Positions 17,490-26,144 of a stretch of DNA of 64,000 nt are shown here, one piece after another (within the stretch, counting starts at the first letter, position 1; each line of letters starts with the position of its first letter). The DNA is from CAVQCA01 sp963710815. GTDB taxonomy: Bacteria > Pseudomonadota > Gammaproteobacteria > UBA9214. The notes under the pieces were generated by a model. It saw nothing but the letters and a program-made list of their open reading frames with translations. It did not search any database and was not told where the DNA came from. The DNA lies in assembly GCA_963710815.1 (NCBI GenBank), contig CAVQCA010000058.1, forward strand, positions 1-64,000, in the 5' to 3' direction. The translations under genes and the position numbers were made by a program.

Positions 17490-18736
17490 CGAGCCCACTC
17501 CGGAAAAGGCAGGTAGCGCAGGGTGTCGCCGGGGTGAATCCGGGTGTTTTCCGGGATTTCCACCAGACCCTCCGCCCAGGCCACGGAACTCAGCACATCC
17601 GAGCCCTGTCGGGGATGTTTCTCCGCGGTTGGACCGCGTACGGAATCCGAATGAATCCGTACACGGAGGTATTCCCGCCGATTACCGGCCCGGTGATCGA
17701 AACCGGCACTGACGGGCCAGGAAGCCGGTGGTGTATCGATGCGTCCCTGCAGGCGCTGCAGATAGGGGCGTGCGAACAGCAGGAAGGTCACGAAGACCGA
17801 GACCGGGTTGCCCGGCAGGCCGATGAACGGGACGGCGCCGATTCGTCCGAAGGCGAGCGGTTTGCCCGGCTTCATCCGCACCCGCCACAGGGTCAGTTCC
17901 CCGAGCGATTGCAGCACGGCCTTGACGTGATCCTCCTCACCGACGGAAACCCCGCCGGAGGTGATGACGAGGTCGGATCGGGCGGCGGCCGTCGAGAGCG
18001 CCGCGTACGTGGCCTCGGGGTTGTCGGCAATGCTGCCCAGGTCGACGACCTCGCCTCCCTGGGCTTCCACGAGGGCGTTCAGCAGGTAGCGGTTGCTGTT
18101 GTAAATTTGCCCGGGGGCGAGCGGCCGGCCCGGTTCGACAAGTTCATCGCCGGTCGAAAAGACGGCGACTCGCAACCGGCGACGGACCTCGATCTCGGCG
18201 ATGCCGACGGACGCCGCCAGCCCGAGCTGGGCCGCCCGCATGGGTGTGCCGGCGCTTAGCAGCGGACTCCCGGCGGTGATGTCGTTGCCGCGCGGTCGGA
18301 TATTGGTGCCCGCGCCGGCCGTTTCGCCGACAAATACCCGCTCGCCCTCGACGCGGCAGATCTCCTGCATGACGACCGTGTCGGCCCCTTCGGGTACCGG
18401 GGCCCCGGTAAAGATGCGGGCGGCGTCGCCGGGTTGCAGGGGTTTGCCCTGCATCCCGGCCGGGATGCGCTGGGAGATGACGAGACCCCGTGTCCGGGCG
18501 GTTTCCATGTCGCTGCTGTGCAGGGCATACCCGTCCATGGCGCTGTTGTCGAAGCCGGGGACATCGAGGGGGGAGAGCAGGTCACGCGCCAGGATGCGGC
18601 CGGCCGCTTTCCCGAGCGGGATTCGCTCGCAGTCCTCCAGCGGGTGCGCGTCTTCCAGCAGCGTCGCCACCGCGTCCTCGACGCTCAGCAGGGACTGCGG
18701 ATGTGCGAAGCAGGGGTCGGCGTCGGTCCCGGACAT
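17486..18736 (-). CDS. moeA: Molybdopterin molybdenumtransferase MoeA
   Basis: MoeA inserts molybdate into adenylylated molybdopterin. The 416-residue product shows PGFDNSAMDGYAL, RIFTGAPVPEGADTVVMQE, the MoCF-domain segment SGGVSVGEEDHVK, MKPGKPLAFG and GLPGNPVSVFVTF, all diagnostic. The ATG at 18734-18736 gives the normal family length. A longer reading to 18916 adds an unrelated Cys-rich leader and is rejected. The gene precedes and overlaps moaC, so both act in molybdenum cofactor assembly, probably for respiratory or sulfite-oxidising molybdoenzymes elsewhere in the genome. Confidence 0.95.
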   Translation of the reverse strand: MSGTDADPCFAHPQSLLSVEDAVATLLEDAHPLEDCERIPLGKAAGRILARDLLSPLDVPGFDNSAMDGYALHSSDMETARTRGLVISQRIPAGMQGKPLQPGDAARIFTGAPVPEGADTVVMQEICRVEGERVFVGETAGAGTNIRPRGNDITAGSPLLSAGTPMRAAQLGLAASVGIAEIEVRRRLRVAVFSTGDELVEPGRPLAPGQIYNSNRYLLNALVEAQGGEVVDLGSIADNPEATYAALSTAAARSDLVITSGGVSVGEEDHVKAVLQSLGELTLWRVRMKPGKPLAFGRIGAVPFIGLPGNPVSVFVTFLLFARPYLQRLQGRIDTPPASWPVSAGFDHRAGNRREYLRVRIHSDSVRGPTAEKHPRQGSDVLSSVAWAEGLVEIPENTRIHPGDTLRYLPFPEWAR

Positions 18737-18916
18737 GTCAGCCGGCTGCACGTCCCGGGAAACGCATTGCGCGAATACACACGGTGTATTTTTTTCGGGT
18801 GGACAGAGTTTTATGCCTCCAGCGTCGTAGCAGTACGCGTCAGATAGTACCTTCAGGCCCGCATGGAGTATATGGCGTGCGCATGACTTCATCGCCGGCG
18901 CAAGGGCCACTTGCAA

Positions 18917-19795
18917 TCAACTGATGTCGATACTGCTCGCCTTGCCGTGTTGCGGTGTCAGCCGGATGCGCATGCCTTCCGCAGCGCACAGACTGACCGA
19001 GGGCGCGTGCTGGCCACGGAAGAAGGCCTCGTTTTCCCGCTGTATGAAATCGATTTCGGCATCGCTGCGGTCGGGATCGTGGTGGAACATGACCAGACAG
19101 GCGGCCCCGGCGTCGACGGCAAGCTGCCTGACCTGCGTCACCAGTGAATGTCCCCAACCGTGCTTGTGGGGCATATCGGTTTCCACATACTGGGCATCAT
19201 GGATCAGGACGTCAGCATCACGGCAGAATTCCACCCACTGGTCATAGCGGGTCGCCACTCCGTTCGGTGGGTCGAGTTCGTTGTCGGTGATAAAGACACA
19301 GGATGCCCCGTCTTCCTCGATACGGTAGGCAAAGCCGCCGCCGGGATGATTGAGACGGGCTCGCCTGATGTTCACATTCTCCTCCCCAAGGACCGTTTCC
19401 GGATCCTCGGTGATGCACTCGCTCTGCGAGGGCAGTTGCTCGGCACTGACCGGAAAATTCGCGCCGTCGATCTGGTTGAACAGGGAGCAGAGCTGTCCGT
19501 GTTCGCCCTTCCTGCTGGTGAAGACGCGGATGCGCCGCCCCGGCTGGTAGATCGGCTCGAAGAACGGGTAGCCCTGCACATGGTCCCAGTGTCCGTGTGA
19601 GAGCAGGATATTGATGGTCCCGTCCGTTTGCGCCAGACGCTTACCCAGTTCCCTGATGCCCGTGCCTGAATCCAGTATCAGGCTGCTGCCGTCCGCCAGT
19701 TCGATGAAGACACACGAGGTGTTGCCGCCGTATCTGGCGGTGGCGGGCCCCGGAGAGGGAATCGAGCCGCGTACGCCGTAGAATGTTATTAACAA
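18917..19795 (-). CDS. MBL-fold metallohydrolase
   Basis: The product has the metallo-beta-lactamase metal site HGHWDH. It also has the N-terminal GVRGSIPSPGP and YGGNTSCV segments and the DSGTGIRELG motif of phosphodiesterase-like MBL hydrolases, plus later metal-ligand candidates (LIHDAQY, VMFHHDP). Family members usually begin at a sequence like MLITFYGVRGS, so the TTG at 19795 is preferred (292 residues). An in-frame ATG at 19864 adds 23 residues without family similarity. The substrate is unknown; cyclic nucleotide or phosphodiester hydrolysis is possible. Confidence 0.85.
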   Translation of the reverse strand: MLITFYGVRGSIPSPGPATARYGGNTSCVFIELADGSSLILDSGTGIRELGKRLAQTDGTINILLSHGHWDHVQGYPFFEPIYQPGRRIRVFTSRKGEHGQLCSLFNQIDGANFPVSAEQLPSQSECITEDPETVLGEENVNIRRARLNHPGGGFAYRIEEDGASCVFITDNELDPPNGVATRYDQWVEFCRDADVLIHDAQYVETDMPHKHGWGHSLVTQVRQLAVDAGAACLVMFHHDPDRSDAEIDFIQRENEAFFRGQHAPSVSLCAAEGMRIRLTPQHGKASSIDIS

Positions 19796-19948
19796 ATTTT
19801 TTATCCAATAGCGGGAATTTTCGACAGTATGGTGCGTGTGCAGGTTCTGTGCAAGCCTGTCCATAGTGCGCGCGGTGGCGTCGCCGCTGATGCTTTTCGT
19901 ACTGCCTGGCGAGCGGGTGCATGCATCTCTTGGCGCGAGATCCCTGTT

Positions 19949-21055
19949 TTACCCCGAAGCATAATCCCCCATGTGTACCGGCAACCGGCGGGATCCCCAG
20001 CTGCCCGGTGCGCCGGAGAATACGCCGGCGCACGGGGTGCCGCATTGCGTGCAGTGGCCGTCATCCGTCAGGTTCCACTCGTGCAGCACGTACCAGTCAC
20101 GACCGATGAGTTTCTGCCCGCATCGATGGCAATAGGTGCTGCCGCCGGCGGGGTCGTGAACGTTGCCGGTATAAGCATAATGCACACCGGCATCCCGCGC
20201 GAGCTGGCGCGCCTGCGTCAATGTGTGAGCCGGTGTCGCGGGTATATCCATCATCCGGTAATCCGGATGGAATGCGGTGAAATGCATGGGCACATCCGGC
20301 CCCAGCTCCTTGACGACCCATTCACACATCGTCCTGATTTCTTCAGGTGAATCATTGTGTCCGGGAATCAGCAAGGTGGTGAGTTCCAGCCAGACGCTGG
20401 TCTCGTGCCTGAGGTATCTCAGGGTATCCAGCACCGGCGCCAGGTGCCCGCCGGTAAGCCGGTGATAAAAATCTTCCCTAAACCCCTTGAGATCGACATT
20501 TGCAGCATCCATCCAGGCATAAAACTCCCTGCGCGGTTCCGGCGTGACATAGCCTGCGGTCACCGCCACGGATTTTATCCCTTTGACACGGCAGGCCCTG
20601 GCGACATCGATGGCGTACTCATGGAAAATGACCGGGTCGTTATAGGTGTAGGCCACACTCCTGCATCCCAACCGCTGCGCGGCGGCGGCGATCATTTCAG
20701 GCGTGGCCTCGTCTGCGAGCGTATCGATTTCCCGTGATTTGCTGATGTCCCAGTTCTGGCAAAACTTGCAGGCCAGATTGCATCCGGCCGTTCCGAACGA
20801 AAACACCGGCGTACCCGGCAGAAAATGGTTGAGTGGTTTCTTCTCGATCGGGTCAACGCAGAATCCGCTGGACCGGCCGTAGGTCGTCAGCACCATGGTT
20901 TCGCCCGTGCGCCCGCGCACGAAGCACAATCCGCGCTGTCCGTCATGCAGCTTGCAGAACCGTGGACAAAGATCACACTGCAGCCGGCCGTCTTCCAGCT
21001 TGTGCCAGTAACCTGCCGGTCTTGCTGTGCGGGTATCGATGGGTGCGTCGCTCAT
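19949..21055 (-). CDS. amrS: AmmeMemoRadiSam system radical SAM enzyme
   Basis: The 368-residue protein carries the radical SAM cluster motif CNLACKFC (Cys92, Cys96, Cys99), an upstream cysteine set CDLCPRFCKL, and a C-terminal CxxC pair of pairs (YCHRCG and CTQCG) that may bind a second metal. It matches the AmrS family that co-occurs with AMMECR1 and MEMO homologues. The ATG at 21053-21055 has a strong ggagg site. It is divergent from the memo-like gene with a 128-bp shared promoter region. The reaction it performs is not known. Confidence 0.93.
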   Translation of the reverse strand: MSDAPIDTRTARPAGYWHKLEDGRLQCDLCPRFCKLHDGQRGLCFVRGRTGETMVLTTYGRSSGFCVDPIEKKPLNHFLPGTPVFSFGTAGCNLACKFCQNWDISKSREIDTLADEATPEMIAAAAQRLGCRSVAYTYNDPVIFHEYAIDVARACRVKGIKSVAVTAGYVTPEPRREFYAWMDAANVDLKGFREDFYHRLTGGHLAPVLDTLRYLRHETSVWLELTTLLIPGHNDSPEEIRTMCEWVVKELGPDVPMHFTAFHPDYRMMDIPATPAHTLTQARQLARDAGVHYAYTGNVHDPAGGSTYCHRCGQKLIGRDWYVLHEWNLTDDGHCTQCGTPCAGVFSGAPGSWGSRRLPVHMGDYASG

Positions 21056-21183
21056 GGGCGGTTCCTCCGCATTGTCAACCCTGCCTGGATGGACGCATGA
21101 AGCAGGTATTACACTATGAGGCAGGGATCGGCTGTATACATGTCTATTATTATAGGTATATTCAGTGGGCAGGAGCACAAGAT

Positions 21184-21978
21184 ATGGATGAGCGTATTCG
21201 CCAACCGGCGGTGGCAGGGCTTTTCTACCCCTCCGATCCCGGGGAACTGCAGGGCATGCTTGATGCCTTCTTCGCCGCCGCGTCCACGCCGGGGGAGGAG
21301 ACGCCGCCCAAGGCGGTGATTGCACCCCATGCCGGATACATCTATTCCGGCGCGGTGGCCGCCAGTGCCTATGCCCGGATCATCCCCGTGCGCGGGAATA
21401 TCCATCGCGTGGTTCTGCTCGGCCCTTCGCATCGCGTCCCGCTGTATGGCCTGGCGGCCAGCAGCGCCACGCATTTCGCCACTCCACTGGGACTGATCCC
21501 GCTGGATCGCCAGGCGATCGACGATATCCTGCAGCTCGACCAGGTCAGCCTCATGGATGCCGCCCATGACAGTGAACACAGTCTGGAGGTGCATCTGCCC
21601 TTTCTGCAGACGATGCTTGGGCAATTCGAACTGATCCCGCTGGTGGTGGGCGAAGCCAGCGCCGCGGAGGTGGCGGAGGTGCTCGACCGCCTGTGGGGCG
21701 GGGACGAGACCCTGATCGTCATCAGCTCCGATCTAAGCCACTATCACGACTATGCCACGGCGCAGCGCATGGACCGCCAGACCTCCCGGGCCATTGAGGC
21801 AATGGCGCCGGAAAAGATCCGTTACGATGATGCCTGCGGGCGTATCCCGGTGAACGGGTTGCTCACCGTGGCGCGACGGCACGGCTTGCATGCGCAGACC
21901 GTCGATCTGCGCAATTCGGGAGATACCGCCGGTCCGCGCGATCAGGTGGTGGGTTACGGCGCATACGTCATTCACTGA
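21184..21978 (+). CDS. amrB: AmmeMemoRadiSam system protein B (MEMO family)
   Basis: The 264-residue protein belongs to the MEMO/extradiol-dioxygenase-like fold, with the conserved histidines in APHAGYIYSG, GPSHRVP, HSLEVHLPFL and SDLSHYH. In human MEMO1 similar residues bind iron or copper. The ATG at 21184 follows aggagc by seven bases. Its stop overlaps the start of the AMMECR1 gene by one base (TGATG). It is predicted cytosolic. The metal-binding histidines are visible; the catalytic activity is unproven. Confidence 0.92.
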   Translation: MDERIRQPAVAGLFYPSDPGELQGMLDAFFAAASTPGEETPPKAVIAPHAGYIYSGAVAASAYARIIPVRGNIHRVVLLGPSHRVPLYGLAASSATHFATPLGLIPLDRQAIDDILQLDQVSLMDAAHDSEHSLEVHLPFLQTMLGQFELIPLVVGEASAAEVAEVLDRLWGGDETLIVISSDLSHYHDYATAQRMDRQTSRAIEAMAPEKIRYDDACGRIPVNGLLTVARRHGLHAQTVDLRNSGDTAGPRDQVVGYGAYVIH

Positions 21979-22532
21979 TGATGCTGCCGAAAAAGGATCG
22001 CCAAACGTTGCTGGGTGTGGCCCGGGAATCCATCGGTTATGGTCTGCAACGTCGACAGGCATTGCCAGTGGACGTGACAGGGTATTCATCCGAACTGCAA
22101 CAACCAGGCGCATCGTTCGTCACCCTGAAAACCAAGGGTGAGCTGCGCGGCTGCATCGGCACCCTCACGGCGCATCAGGCCCTCGTACAGGATGTTGCCG
22201 GGAATGCCTTTAATGCCGCCTTCCGTGATCCGCGTTTCCCGGAGTTGTCCGCCGGCGAATTCGCCCGGCTGGAGGTGCATATCTCCGTGCTGGCGCCGCC
22301 GCGGCCGATGCGGTTCGTCGATGAACAGGATCTGCTGCGGCAAATTCAACCGCACGTCGACGGTCTGGTGCTCAGCGACGGCGCACACCGCGGAACCTTT
22401 CTACCGTCGGTGTGGGAATCGCTGCAGGACAGGCAGGAGTTCCTGCGTCATCTCAAAGTCAAGGCCGGTCTGCCGCCTGATTACTGGTCACCCACCCTGC
22501 GGGTCGAGCGTTACAGCGTGGAGAAATTCTGA
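21978..22532 (+). CDS. amrA: AmmeMemoRadiSam system protein A (AMMECR1 domain)
   Basis: The 184-residue product is a complete AMMECR1 domain, with the signature LRGCIGTL (residues about 55-62), then NAAFRDPRFPEL and a C-terminal LVLSDGAHRGTFLPSVW. It starts inside the stop of the MEMO-family gene, so the two are co-translated. Together with the divergent radical SAM enzyme it completes the three-gene set. The AMMECR1 role is unknown, although the conserved Cys is often proposed as functional. Confidence 0.93.
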   Translation: MMLPKKDRQTLLGVARESIGYGLQRRQALPVDVTGYSSELQQPGASFVTLKTKGELRGCIGTLTAHQALVQDVAGNAFNAAFRDPRFPELSAGEFARLEVHISVLAPPRPMRFVDEQDLLRQIQPHVDGLVLSDGAHRGTFLPSVWESLQDRQEFLRHLKVKAGLPPDYWSPTLRVERYSVEKF

Positions 22533-22564
22533 GAATAGCCCGGCAACCCCCTGAAAATGCGCCG

Positions 22565-22610
22565 CAACCACGGGTGTTTTAACCCCGTGACGCACCCTAA
22601 TGGTGCGTAT
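22565..22610 (+). terminator. Double hairpin after amrA
   Basis: Two short inverted repeats follow the amrA stop: cacggg/ccccgtg around 22569-22590 and acgcacc/ggtgcgt around 22590-22608. The first encloses a gttttaa loop. There is no strong T-run, so termination is inferred from position and pairing only. Confidence 0.45.
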
Positions 22611-22617
22611 CCTGTTC

Positions 22618-22783
22618 TAGGAGCCTGTCGGACTTAGGATTGATCTACTGCGCTGGTGGGAGAACGGCCCATAGTCCCCCGATATTTCGTTGCATAGAAC
22701 CACTATGCGCCTCGATATCGTGAACCTCTGTGCTCGTTCTCCCACCATGCTCGCGACGATCACCCAAGTCCGACAGGCTCCTA
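22618..22783. mobile_element. Non-autonomous element with ggagcctgtcgga ends
   Basis: A 162-bp element (22620-22781) has a terminal inverted repeat that is perfect over 19 bp when the flanking bases are included (22617-22635 and 22766-22784). It also has an internal 13-bp inverted repeat (22654-22666 with 22735-22747). It is flanked by TA on both sides (22618-22619 and 22782-22783), consistent with TA target duplication. It encodes nothing. Related copies lie at 43489-43639, with solitary ends at 16899 and 12913. Confidence 0.85.
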
Positions 22784-22861
22784 GCAAATGACAATTCCTG
22801 GAAATTCAGTTAGACTTCGCGCGCCGCCGGATCGGCGGTTGCATACAAATAAAGTGATCTC

Positions 22862-24133
22862 ATGCAAAGACTCCTCAGTTTCCTTCTCATCGCGCTCTGG
22901 GTGTCGACGGTCCCGGCCACCGCCGCCGAGTCCTATGACTACCCGTTCACAAACAAGTATGTCGCCACCGTCGTTGGCGTACCTCCGCAATATGCGGCCA
23001 AACTGCCCAGGAATATTCCGTTAAAGGACAGCAGTATCACGATCTTCAAGGATCGCAAGGTGCCGGACTACCTGTGGTACGACGCGAAGATGCGCTACTT
23101 CTATGTGCCGCAGAAAGGTCCCGCACCCCTGGTTTTTCTCATAGCCGGCACCGGCGCCCCGTATAACAGCGTCAAGAACCAGGACATGGCGCGCGCGTTT
23201 TACCAGGCGGGTTTCAGTGTCGTTGCCCTGTCATCGCCCACTTATCCCAATTTCATCGTGGCTGCTTCCAAGACGTCGGTGCCCGGGCATGCCTACAAGG
23301 ATGCGGAAGACCTGTATCGGGCGATGGAGCGTATCTGGGACACGCTCAAGGACAAGATCCAGGTGACGGACTTCTACGTCACGGGCTACAGCCTGGGAGC
23401 CTTCAATACCGCCTTCGTGACCCTGCTGGACGAGCAACGGCAGGTATTTAAATTCAAGAAGGCGCTGCTGATCAACCCGCCGGTACGCCTCTACAGTTCC
23501 ATCTCGCTGCTTGACCGCATGCTGGAGAACATACCGGGCGGGGTGGACAACTTCCCGCAGTTCTACAACAAGCTCGTGCAACAGGTGGGCAAGGTTTACG
23601 AACGTTCGAAATCGGTGGAGTTCGACGACGAGTTCCTGTATCAGGCATTTGATGCCGTCGACCCCAACAATGAGGAACTGGCGGCGCTGATCGGCGTGTC
23701 CTTCCGCATCTCCTCCGCCAACCTGGTGTTTACCTCGGATCTCATGACCAATTACGGCTTCGTCAAGCCGAAGAATGTCTTTTTCACCCGAAACAGCTCT
23801 CCTGGTGTATACGGCCAGGTGAGCATGCGCGTTGGTTTCACGGATTATTTTCATGCCTATTTCTATCCCTTCTATCACGCCCTGGATCCATCACTGACGC
23901 GGGAGAAGCTGACCGAAGAGATGAGTCTCACGGCCATCGAGGACTATCTGCACAAGAGCAAGAAGATCGAGGTTATGACCAATCGCGATGACATCATCCT
24001 GGCGCCCGGGGAGATCGATTTCTTCCCGCGCGTGTTCGGCGACCGTGCCAAGATCTACCCCACGGGCGGTCACTGCGGCAACATGAATTACCCGGACAAC
24101 GTGGCCTACATGGTCAACGTCTTCAGGAAATGA
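22862..24133 (+). CDS. Exported alpha/beta-hydrolase-fold serine hydrolase
   Basis: The 423-residue protein has a signal peptide (residues about 1-21, cleavage after ATAA) and an alpha/beta-hydrolase core. The nucleophile elbow GYSLG places Ser177 as the likely nucleophile, Asp376 or Asp377 (NRDDII) as the acid and His404 (GGHCGN) as the base. It lies 13 bases upstream of mlaA on the same strand, so it is probably co-transcribed and periplasmic. A lipase or esterase acting on envelope lipids is an attractive inference, but the substrate is not shown. Confidence 0.78.
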   Translation: MQRLLSFLLIALWVSTVPATAAESYDYPFTNKYVATVVGVPPQYAAKLPRNIPLKDSSITIFKDRKVPDYLWYDAKMRYFYVPQKGPAPLVFLIAGTGAPYNSVKNQDMARAFYQAGFSVVALSSPTYPNFIVAASKTSVPGHAYKDAEDLYRAMERIWDTLKDKIQVTDFYVTGYSLGAFNTAFVTLLDEQRQVFKFKKALLINPPVRLYSSISLLDRMLENIPGGVDNFPQFYNKLVQQVGKVYERSKSVEFDDEFLYQAFDAVDPNNEELAALIGVSFRISSANLVFTSDLMTNYGFVKPKNVFFTRNSSPGVYGQVSMRVGFTDYFHAYFYPFYHALDPSLTREKLTEEMSLTAIEDYLHKSKKIEVMTNRDDIILAPGEIDFFPRVFGDRAKIYPTGGHCGNMNYPDNVAYMVNVFRK

Positions 24134-24146
24134 GGGCGCGATCATC

Positions 24147-24917
24147 ATGAAACCGACCGTCAGGAAACTACAGCAGTATGCACTGGTGCTGGTTGCCGCC
24201 TTCACGCTGGGCGCTTGCAGCACGGCTCCCATACAGAAGGGACCCGTCATCGAGGAACCCTATTTCTCACCCCAGGATGTGCTTGTCCCGGGCACGACCT
24301 ATATGTCGGAACAGATTCCGGATCCCTGGGAAGGCTTCAACCGGACCATGTACCGGTTCAACTACAATTTCGACAAATACTTTTTCCTGCCGGTAGTGAA
24401 TACCTACAAGGCGGTGACCCCGACCCTCGCCCAGGAGGGGGTACATAACTTCTTCAACAATATCCGCGACATCACTACGCTGATCAACAGCGCCCTGCAA
24501 TTGAGCGCCGATAAAACCGTCATCACGACCGAGCGCCTGATGGTCAACACGACGGTGGGCCTGCTCGGACTGATCGATGTCGCCTCCAGCCTCGACCTGC
24601 CGCGCCAGCTGGAAGATTTTGGACAAACCCTGGGCCATTGGGGTGTCGGCACCGGCCCCTATCTGGTCCTGCCGATCTACGGCCCCAGTAATCTGCGCGA
24701 TACCACCGGTCTGCTGTCGGATTCCGTGATGATGTCGGCGATCGACCCGCTGAACCTGGATGGCCACCCGTCGAGGCAGATTGCCTACTACACCCTGTAT
24801 CCCGTCGATACGCGGGCCCATATATCCTTCAGGTACTACGAAACCGGTTCGCCCTTCGAGTATGAATTCGTACGTATGCTGTATACCACCAAGCGTCAGA
24901 TGGACATCGAGAAATAG
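24147..24917 (+). CDS. mlaA: MlaA/VacJ outer-membrane lipid-asymmetry lipoprotein
   Basis: The 256-residue product has a lipoprotein signal ending LGAC and the hallmark DPWEGFNRTMYRFN. Later segments RLMVNTTVGLLGLIDVAS, LGHWGVGTGPYLVLPIYGPSNLRD and DPL are typical of MlaA. MlaA sits in the outer membrane and extracts surface-exposed phospholipids for return to the inner membrane. Its partners MlaE, MlaF and an MCE protein are encoded 6 kb downstream on the opposite strand. It lies between the hydrolase and the solute-binding protein in a compact unit. Confidence 0.95.
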   Translation: MKPTVRKLQQYALVLVAAFTLGACSTAPIQKGPVIEEPYFSPQDVLVPGTTYMSEQIPDPWEGFNRTMYRFNYNFDKYFFLPVVNTYKAVTPTLAQEGVHNFFNNIRDITTLINSALQLSADKTVITTERLMVNTTVGLLGLIDVASSLDLPRQLEDFGQTLGHWGVGTGPYLVLPIYGPSNLRDTTGLLSDSVMMSAIDPLNLDGHPSRQIAYYTLYPVDTRAHISFRYYETGSPFEYEFVRMLYTTKRQMDIEK

Positions 24918-24929
24918 CGCGTGATCACT

Positions 24930-26133
24930 ATGAGAAAAATGCAGGGGTTTTTGCCGTGGGCCTGTAGCCTGCTGGCCGCAATGCTCGTCTTGCCGGGTCT
25001 GCTCTTCCCTCAAGTGTCACCGGCCGCCGAGCCGCCCATCCGGGTGGGCGTGACGGTATCCCTGAGCGGCTCAAACGCTGCCCAGGGAAAAGAGCAACTG
25101 GAAGGTATACAGATGTGGGCGTATGACCTGAATGCGCGCGGCGCGCTGCTGGGCCGGCCGGTCAAGATCGTCTATTACGATGACAAGTCCGATCCGAATA
25201 CCAGCGCGGCGCTGTACGAGCGCCTCATCAGCGAGGACAAGGTCGACCTGCTGCTCGGACCGTATTCCTCCGGTCTCACCCTGGCCGCAAGCGAGGTTGC
25301 CGAGAAACACAATTTTCCCATGGTCGCCACCGGCGCCTCGTCAAGGGATATCTGGTCCCGGGGTTACCGGAATATTTTCCAGGTGGATGCGCCGACCGAT
25401 ACCTATACGGACCTGGTCATCAATTCCGCCAGGAAGGCCGGTCTGACGAAGATTGCCCTGCTCTACGAAGGGACTGATTTTCCACGGGGTGTCGCCGAGG
25501 GCGTGCGTGACCAGGCGGCCAAACAGGGCATGGAAATCGTCTACGACGAGGAATATACCCCCGGTACCACCGACTTTGCCGCAATTGTCGAGGGTATTCG
25601 GCTGGCCACGCCGGATATGGTGATCGGCGGGACCTATCTGAATGACGCGATCGCGATCGTGCGCCAGGCGAAGAAAAGCAACCTGTCGCCCAAGGCGTTT
25701 GTTTTTACCGTGGGGCCGGCCCTGCCTGAATTCGGCAAGGCACTGGGCCCGGACGCCGACGGCGTGATGGGAGTCGTGGCCTGGATGGCCTCCGCACACA
25801 TGCCCATGGCCTTCGACTTCGCCTTCCGCTACCAGGAAAAGTATGGACGATAATGCCAGCGTTTACGCTGCTTACGGCTACGGCGCCGGCCAGGTACTGG
25901 AAGCCGGGGTGCGGTTGGCGGGCTCGCTGGACAAGGACGCAATTCGCCAGCAACTGCATGAGATGAAATTCCGGTCGATACTCGGCGCGTACCGTGTCGA
26001 TGATGCGGGCAGACAGCTCGATAAGAAAACCTACGTAATGCAATGGCAGCGGGGCGAGCGGCGGCTGGTGCTTCCCCGGGATCTTCGCGACGGCCCGATC
26101 GAGTATCCCTTCAAGCCCTGGTCGGAGCGCTAG
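24930..26133 (+). pseudogene. Periplasmic amino-acid-type solute-binding protein, frameshifted
   Basis: The first part (24930-25853) is an exported type-I periplasmic binding protein of the Leu/Ile/Val (Peripla_BP_6) family: signal peptide, then IRVGVTVSLSGSNAAQGKEQLEG and LLLGPYSSGLT. The frame ends at a TAA after FRYQEKYGR, and the family sequence continues in the +1 frame (DNASVYAAYGYGAGQVLEAG) to a natural stop at 26133. A one-base insertion or two-base deletion near 25848 explains this. It is either a recent pseudogene or an assembly error. Its place directly after mlaA is odd for an amino-acid binding protein and suggests another ligand. Confidence 0.8.
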
Positions 26134-26144
26134 CCCGCATTTTC

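Noticed and set aside
18737..18916. N-terminal extension of moeA
   Set aside because: The extra 60 residues are Cys-rich and unlike MoeA; the ATG at 18736 gives the normal family length.
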